In this document: positions 8,775 through 17,700 of the stretch, piece by piece
Numbering within the stretch: position 1 is the first letter of the stretch
Layout of the letters: every line of letters starts with the position of its first letter
IMG/VR virus record: IMGVR_UViG_3300021959_000357
Location: 1 to 25,145 of that record
Reading direction: 5' to 3' (one strand)
From: a virus
Length of the DNA stretch: 25,145 nucleotides
Program-made: the position numbers and the translations under genes
The notes under the pieces: generated by a model
Told to the model about the DNA's origin: nothing
What the model saw: only the letters and a program-made list of their open reading frames with translations
Databases searched by the model: none

Positions 8775-11700
8775 TTAAAGTGACGCTCTACTATTAGAAG
8801 CACGTCTTGCTAGTTTTCTAACAGAAGATGTAAATGGTCGACCTTCAATTCGTCCTGTACGACCGTTAATCCTTAATCCTCTTGCAAAGTACTGGTTGTT
8901 CAATTCATCCGCACCTGACCATCTGATACGTCCGCCATCTTCATTCAATACCGAAGCGATAGCAGAGATTGGCTGACCTAAGTTTCTAAAGTTCAGTGGC
9001 AATGCGTTTCTGTTAACACCTGCCGATGCACCGTTGAACTGGTGAGCAATGGATTCAACCAACGATCCGAAGATCAATGTTTCTGGTCTTACCACGTTAT
9101 CAATCAAACAATCATTAAACAATCCGGCAATCATTGCTGAGTGAGCCGCATCAGGTGAAAGGTTACTAATCATGTAATCTCTCATTCGTTCCCATGCCCC
9201 TACGAAGGAATCTAGAAGTTCAGTGTTATTAGGACCATCGTATCTCCAATCGTTGATTGTAGGATCCCAATAATATATATCACCCTCGTAGTGACTATCC
9301 GCCATGTTAGTAGCAACGATATATGCATGGTTTGGTTTTTGACCAGTGACCGATGCTAGAATACCGCTACCAACAGGACCTTGTAAAGAACCTTGATACT
9401 TCAAGCCCGGAGTAGTTGAGTTGAATACTGGGAATGCATGTTGACCTTTGTAATCGAAGAACGATGATGTAAAGGTTCTTATTGCATTCTGAGCACCAAC
9501 CGCAATACTACCAGTGTAAGATGGTGAATTAACTTCTGTGCCATCCTCATACTTGAAGTCATTTGCTATTGCTTGAAGCAAGTTAGATGCATCGCGTCTA
9601 GTAAGAGGTAAGTTGATAAATCCGTATTCAGCACTTACATATCTTACGGTATCAGCAGCAAGATTAATCTTATTCTCACCGATGATAAACTGAGCACCAG
9701 TAAACTTGTCTCCAGCATAAGTGTAATCAGGTTCTTGCTTAGCTGGTAAATACTTCGTATCTTTATTTATCTGAGTCAGATAGAATACATTTGCAAGCTT
9801 TTCAACTTTATCAGCTTCAACCTGAGTACCAAGCTCGCCTTTAGCAACCTGTCCTTCATACTTACCGAGAACGATATCTTTACAAATTACACCAAGCTGT
9901 CTATAAGACTTAGCAGTTGCTTCACGCTGATTTTCTGGTACTCGATACTCGTTATTCCAGAAGTAGAAGTCTGCATTCCAACGAGAAGCGATGTTACCAC
10001 CATAGTTCAAGTCATAGCTGAATGCATCGAGTAAGTAACCAACATCTCGGAAACACTTGGCTCGGTTATAATCAAGAGCATTAAACTCAGTGTTGATAAA
10101 GTGTACCAAGTCATTTGCTAGATGATCGACATTATCTTCGATTTGCTCTGCAGCTCCAATTAACTCAGAGTTGACCCAAGAAAGATCAGGTCCTTCAAGC
10201 CCTGGTAGTGCATCAGTTGAATTTGCTCGAATAACATCTTCAACAATACCGATGAGAGACTGTGCAGCCGCTGCTTCGGTAGCTGTTCCCGGTGTTCCGA
10301 GGAACTGTTGATAAGGACCGTTAGCAAGTGAATCAGCATCAGCCGTTACGAATGTATGAGCAACTTGACCTGTTCCGCCCGTTCCTACATTCATCGTAAT
10401 CGTAGTACCCTCTACAGCAGTAATTGGGCATCCTCTGTTATAGTATGGGTGATGTGATTCTGGTGACCTATGATTCTGGTTACCAGAGCCCATGTTGCAA
10501 GAGAATACAATACTTTCAGGAGCAAACCATACAAGATCTCCAACCTTAAAGTTGTTGCTTCCGATCGTTGCGGTAAATACTCCAGATGCTGGATCGTAAG
10601 TTGCATTAGTTGGAGTGTAAGTTGTAAACTGCGATACATCATTTTCTTGAACGACTTGTGACATTACAAGACCGAGGTAATCGTAAATGTCTGCGGTTTG
10701 CTTACGGGTATCTGCTGGAAGTACACTTACTCCATTTTCGAAGTAGATTCCTGCAGATTGTCTAGAAGCAAAGTTTCCGCCATATTGAACGTCGTGTGAT
10801 ACAGCATCAATTAAGTAACCGATGTCTCTTCGACATTTCGCTCCTGGGAAGCCTAATCCATTTTGAACTGCGGTCAAGTATGTAAGTACATTATCTGCTA
10901 GAGCAGGTACAGCATCTTCAACCACTTCCTTACCAGCAATAACTGTTGGTGATTGCCATGTTTGTAATGGATCGACTCGAGTTGGGAATGTAGCATAAGA
11001 TCCAGTCTCAACAACATTGGTAATAATCATACCTAATGCTTTTGCTCGAGTAGCGATCATTGGGTTACCAGCAACATTACCGAGTTCTTGTCGATATGGA
11101 TTTGAAACCTTAATGATAGCATTTGCTTTAGCACTTACAAATGAGTGAGCCTGAGTGTATCCACCGGCAGGTTCAACATTAACTGTAAATGTAGTTGCAG
11201 TAACAGCAGATACTCGAAGTGGCTTACGATAAACAGGATCTGTTACTCGTGGATGCGAGATCTCAACGGCTGGGTTATTACACTCAAACGTAATACCTTC
11301 CTTTTCGATAACAATGTAATCACCAAGACTTAATGTGTGTGGTGCCAAAGTAGTTGTTACCATTTCACCAGATACTGGATCATAAGCAACTGTACTTACA
11401 CCGAATCGATCAAGTGGTCGTAACGGAATTTCTTGACGTTGTACAATCTTCTCGACCAACTCAGACATGTGAGTAAAGGCAAACTTAGAAGCTTCTCTCT
11501 GTTCGAGTGGCAGAGTATTAACTGCGTTATCAAAGTAGAGTTTAGCATTACCTAAGGTTGCTGCATTGCCACCATACTGAATATCATGTGAGATTCCATC
11601 CAAGATGTACTTGGTATCTCTTCGACATTTGTCTTCGCTGTAAGGAAGAATCTCGAAGTACTCAGCAAGGTGAGCATAAAGACCATCTTGTACGCTTGGG

Positions 11701-14700
11701 ATTACAGCTTCCAACTCAGTGAATGCAGTCTTGAATTCATCGACATAAGCATTAGATGCACTGTTTGGTTCTTCCAAAGCAGGCATACTTTCAAGTGAGT
11801 TATTTGATATTGCATTAGCAACTACAGAGAATAGTCTCTCAACTTCATTACCAACCGCTAGACCAGCACTACCTGAGTCTCTATTCTGTGTCTCACTGTT
11901 TGAGCTAGACTTAAGTCCCAGTGCATCGACATCTTGATCTTGTACGATGTACTTAGCAACCTCTGCAATGTGGATGAATGTTTCAGCGGTCTTAGCTTGT
12001 TGATCAACCGGTAATACACTTACAGCATTCTCGAAGTAAAGTTTAGCATTTCCTCTAACTGCTGAGTTACCGCTGTGGTAAGTGTCAAAGATTACACAAT
12101 CTGTTAAGTAACCAACATCCCTCTCACACTTAGCAACATCATAAACATATGAAGGATAGTTGTCAGCAAGGTAAGCAGTGATTTCAGCCTGCATGAATGC
12201 TTTGTTATTCTTTAACTGTTCCCGTGCATTAACACCATTTAGACCACGAGAGCTTGATGGACCGAATACAATATTATCAGCGGCTGATTCACCGTTGGTC
12301 ATAATGTCGATAAGCTCATTGAATGAATTCAGAGTCTTTGTCTTAGCAGTAGGATCGGTTACAGCGGCTACCGCAGCATCTCGAGTATATTCAATTGCAG
12401 AAACAGTTTCTGTTAATTGTTCAGTGATTACGTTATCAGCTAATTTCGTACCAATTCGATAAGCTAATCCATTGAATACCGCATTAAAGTTTGAATCGGT
12501 TAGAACATCTCGCTTAACTGCATTAATCAGAATTGCCATATCTCTGTAGCACTTTTCACCATCGAAGGTGTAGTAACGCTCTCTCAGATATTCAACAACG
12601 TCTTCAGCAATAAAGTCCTTGTTCATTTGGATTTGCTTACGTGCCACAGTCCTATTAGGATCAACTGTTGGGTTAGTAGCTTCAGGAATGTAATCAGCAG
12701 TCTTATCATCTACAAGGTCAGCAACTGCTTGGATCAAGTCATGTACCGCAGTACCGGTAGCAGCAGGAGCGGCTGTACCACTTGTATCCTGAGCTGGTAC
12801 ATCAGCAGATGAAGGAGTGATTGCAGTTTCTGTTACGACCTTTTCAGCAACATCTGCTAATCTCTCGAATGCCAATCGAGTTGGAACTCGTTGTATTTCT
12901 GGTAAAACATTAATAAGTGTACGTAGACCAGAAACGTTAGCAGTTGGATACTCTTCAGCAGTATCTCTCATTTGTCCTTTTACTTCAAGAGGAAGAACGT
13001 TAACGCTTCGTAGTTGCTCGTAATCACCGGATGTTTCATCATCACGTGAGAAGTAGAATGCAGCAGACTCAATAGTAGAAGCATTGCCACCATACTCAAT
13101 ATCCTTAGATACCGAATCTATAATATGACCAACATCTCTGAAACACTTAGCCTTGTTATATGGAAGACCGTTGAATACGTTGATGATGTGTTCAATAACA
13201 TCAGTTTGAAGGTTTTCAGTCTTACCATCCATTCTAGCAACGGCAGTCTCGAATCCAGCTTCAATAGTAGGTTCAACATAAGAAGGTAACCAATCAAGCG
13301 TGTCAGCTTCAATTGTCTTAGTGACAACCGTAACAAGATCACGACCTTTGTTACCTAGGATGATTCCTAAATCTCCACCTGAAACATCCTGTGTTTGAAC
13401 GTTTCCTGTTGTAGGTGTAATTGCAATTGCTCGAATAACCGAGTAGCAAACTTCAGCAATGTATTCCCAAGTTCGAACGGTTGGAACAACTTGATCTTCG
13501 GGTAATACAGCCATTGCGTTTTCAAAGTAAAGTCTTGCAAAGTTAACCGCACCAGCATTTGATCCGTGTTGGATATCCCAAGAGATTGCATCAATCATGT
13601 ATCCAGTATCACGAAGACACTTAGCAGTATCATAAGTAAGATTTGGATAAGTGTCAGCGATATGTGCTATTGTCTCAGCTTGGATAAACGTTTTGTTTGT
13701 CTGTAGTGCAACTCGAGCATTAGCATGAGCTACATCAACTGCATTAGTACCCCAAACAATCGTATCAGCATTACCTGAACCGTTTGATAAGATGTCAATG
13801 ATTTCGTCGAAAGCATCGTTGCTTCGAGTTAAAGCAGTACCGGTAAGTTCTTCACTAACCTCTGACTTGAGGTAGTTGATTGCACCAACGGTTTCTGTGA
13901 GCTGGTCATTAACGACCTTGTCTGCACCTACGGTTCCAATTCGATATCCCAATCCCATGTAAATTGCAGGATAGTTAGAACCAGTAGCAACCGAACGTCT
14001 TGCTGCATCAACAATAAATCCAGTATCTCGAGAACACTTATCACCATCAAATACGAAGTATTGAGTATCAAGGTATTCCATGATCTCAGTCTGAATCATG
14101 TTTCGATTTGCTTGGAGTTGCTCTCTAGCCAACTGCCCGGCTGTATTGGTTGTTACCTTTATGACCGCGTCATTAGCCACACTCACGAAGGTGTGAGTCC
14201 CTCCAGATCCTGTACCTACATTGACAGTAATATTGTTTCCTGCAACGTTTGTAATCTCCATTGCGGTCTTGTAATTACCATCTCCAACTCGTGGATATTG
14301 ATGCTCAGTAGCATTACCATCCAGAGAACAGGTGTATGTAAAGCTATATGGTGTAAACTCAATACGATCACCAATTGCCAAATCATGGTCAGGAATAGTA
14401 ACAACACTGACTCCAGTTGCAGGATCGTATGTAGCAGTTGTTGGTGTGTAGTAGTTCAAGTAAGATGATGGATCAGTCCAAACGAGTGGATCAGCAATGA
14501 TAGCACCAACATCAGCACTTACAAATGTATGAACACCAGTATAACCTCCACCAGCACCGACATTCATAGTAATTGACGTCGCAGTTACCGCGGTAACTAA
14601 TACTGGTTTCTTATAGAATGGATGGTGTTGCTCTGGACTTGCATGATCTTCTGGACCATTACCGTTGTCACAACTAAATACTACACTCTCTGGCTTGATT

Positions 14701-17700
14701 TCTACATAATCACCAACCTGGACGTTGTGCTTTCCAATTGAAGCAACGAAGACACCAGTGTTAGGATCGTAAGTAGCATTTTGTGGAGTGTAAGTACCTG
14801 AGTAACCAAACTCTTTAACACAGTCATCGGTAGCACTCACAAATGTGTGTACTTTATCTGTTCCTGCAGGACCAATGTAGCAAGTAAATGTAGTAGAAGA
14901 TGTCGCAGTAATCTTGATCGGCTTACGATAAACTGGATCAGTTGGCCGTGGATGAGTAATTGAAACTGGGCTACCACCTTCATCTGGGCATGTAAACGTA
15001 ATGCAAGAATCTGCAAGTACAATTTCTTGGCCGGGCTGAAGATCATGATCACCAATTGTGCTAATCATCATTCCTGTTACAGGATCATAAGTTACATCAG
15101 TTGGTGTATATGTCTTTCCGGTATTATTAACAATGTCAACAAGTTGACGGAACGAGAGATCTGCTTGAGTAGATTCAGCATTACGTCCGACCGAAGTAAC
15201 TTCAGAGATAGCATTAGCAACAGATGATACAAATGTATGTGGGAACAAGCCTGTTCCACCAGTACCTACATTCATAGTAATTGTAGTTGCATCAACCTCG
15301 GTAACCAAACATGGCTTACGATAGAATGGGTGGTGAGCTGCTGGTGAAGTATGGTTAGTAGCACCACTTCCCATGTCACAACTCATTGTAATACCGTTAT
15401 CTGCAAACCAGACATAATCGCCAGGTTCTAAACTGTGAGTTCCTACCGTTGCAACAAAGATTCCAGTATTAGGATCGTAAGTAGCATTGGATGGAGTAAA
15501 CTGAGCACCAAACTCAACACCAACATTGTCGGTAATTTCTTGTCGTGTATTAAACTGGAGATCTTCAATTGCTGCAACAGTCTGTGGCAGTTCATTAAGT
15601 ATGGTTGACTCACCAGTTTTCTGACGATAAGCGATACCAGCTTGAATTGCGTTATAGTTACCACCGGTAACCATGTCACGTTGTACAGCAGGTAAGATGT
15701 AATCTGTTACATCCCTACGGCAAGCGATGTTATCGTAATGGAAGTAGTTAGTATCGATATAATTCAATACCGAATCTTGCATAAACTCTCGGTTAGCTTG
15801 AAGTAGCTTACGAGAATCTCGTCGTGCTTCCAAAATACCAGCGTCATCAGAGAATGTAATTTCAGCACCAAGTACCGAGATAGCATTTGGTAAAGCTGAT
15901 ACGAAGGTGTGGGCTTTATCGACCGTTGCTACACCAGCATTAATTGTAATAGTGGTTGCACCAACATCTATAATTTCACATGGCGTGTTGTAGCATGGAT
16001 CTGGACGACCTGCTCCACCCAATGCTCGTGGATGTGCAATTTGACCAATGCTTCCATCACCTTCACAAGCAAGAAGAATACTTTCTGGCTTGAATAGTAT
16101 CTTATCACCTGGTTCTAAATTATGAGTACCGATGGTCATTATCATAACACCGGTAATGTGATCGTAATCTACACCAGTAGGAGTAAATGTAGCACCGTTA
16201 GCTCGTAGTTGTGTAATAATTTCATCGAAAGCACCATCGACTCGAGCTGAACTAATGTAAGAGTTCGCATCAAGAATTTCGTTAGTACGATCTTTCAAGA
16301 ATCGGTAAGCACCAATTGTTTCATTTCGTTGCTCACCTATAACCTTAGATGCAGATGCCATGTAGTATGCATTACCGGCGGTTACTGCATTATAGTTTGT
16401 GTCAAGAAGCATGTCATTCTTAACTGCTGGCATGATGTAGTCAGTAGTATCTCTACGGCATGCAACACTATCATATGAGTAGAACTGATCGTTATTGTCG
16501 ATCCAGTTGGTCAACTCAGTTTGAATGAATGTTCTATTATCTTGGAGAAGTTCCCGAGCTGCAGTTTGTTCAACAGATGTTGGTACCCAAGTAATTGGGT
16601 TAATGTTTTCTTCACCGTATTGAAGAACATTGTACAGTTCTTGCATCGAGGTATTTGCTCGTGCTACAATTGCTGGATCACCTTCGAAGAGATCTTGCAC
16701 TCGAGCTTGCATGTACTCGTTAGCACCAAGAGTTTCTTCAAGCTGCTCGCCTGGGACTACATATGAAATTGGTGAACGGTAAGAAATACCTGCTAATCGA
16801 CCCCAGTAGTTACTATCAAGAGCAATGTCATATCCAAGACCATCGAGGATAATCTTAGAATCTCGCTCACACTTATCAGCATCATATCCTTTATAACCCA
16901 ATCCGCCCGAAGCAGTATTTGCAGTTATGAAGTCGACCATGTCGTCGATGATAAGTGGCTCATTTGCTTCGATAGTGTCGGCAAATGCTGTGTTACCAAA
17001 TATGTTAGCAGCGCTAGTAGACTTAGGAGCAAAGAACCTTGTGGTACCTTTTGCTCGCATTGAGATGTCACCGAACTGAGTACCTGAGTTGTTCAATGTC
17101 ATTTGTCCGCCGTTCAAGGCGTAAAATGCAATACGTACGAAGATTGACAGAGAACCAATACCGTTTACACCAGCACCATCCCGTGCTACATAACCGATAC
17201 CGTTCTGAGTACGAGGTGTGAAACCAAAACATAGTACATATGTATATAGTGAATCTGGATCTAGAACTCTTCGGTCTGCAAGTACACAACCACCACCTCG
17301 ACCTACCAACCTGTTAGGGAAGTCATCAATACCGATCGACTCGACAGTACCTGTTCCGCCTGATTCACATTGTACGGTATCACCTACCGCAAAACCTCGA
17401 TTGTTCTTAAGGTTTCGTACTCGAATCTTACGATTTTGGTTGACGTCACGATCAATACCCTGAGCTGCATCCATGCTGTCATCCCAAGAGAGATAACCAA
17501 CTGCACCAGATGAGAATGTAACTTCATCACCTTCTTGCCACAACGACAATGCAGGGTTAGCATTTTGTCCTGTCATGCCAACTTCAAGTGTAAACTCTCT
17601 ACCAAGGTCAGCTAGTGTACCTTTGGTGTTGTATGGGTTAAGAGGTGGTTCAACATCAGAACGAACAAAGTTTGAAAGCTGAGTTGAGTCTCTCAAGTAT

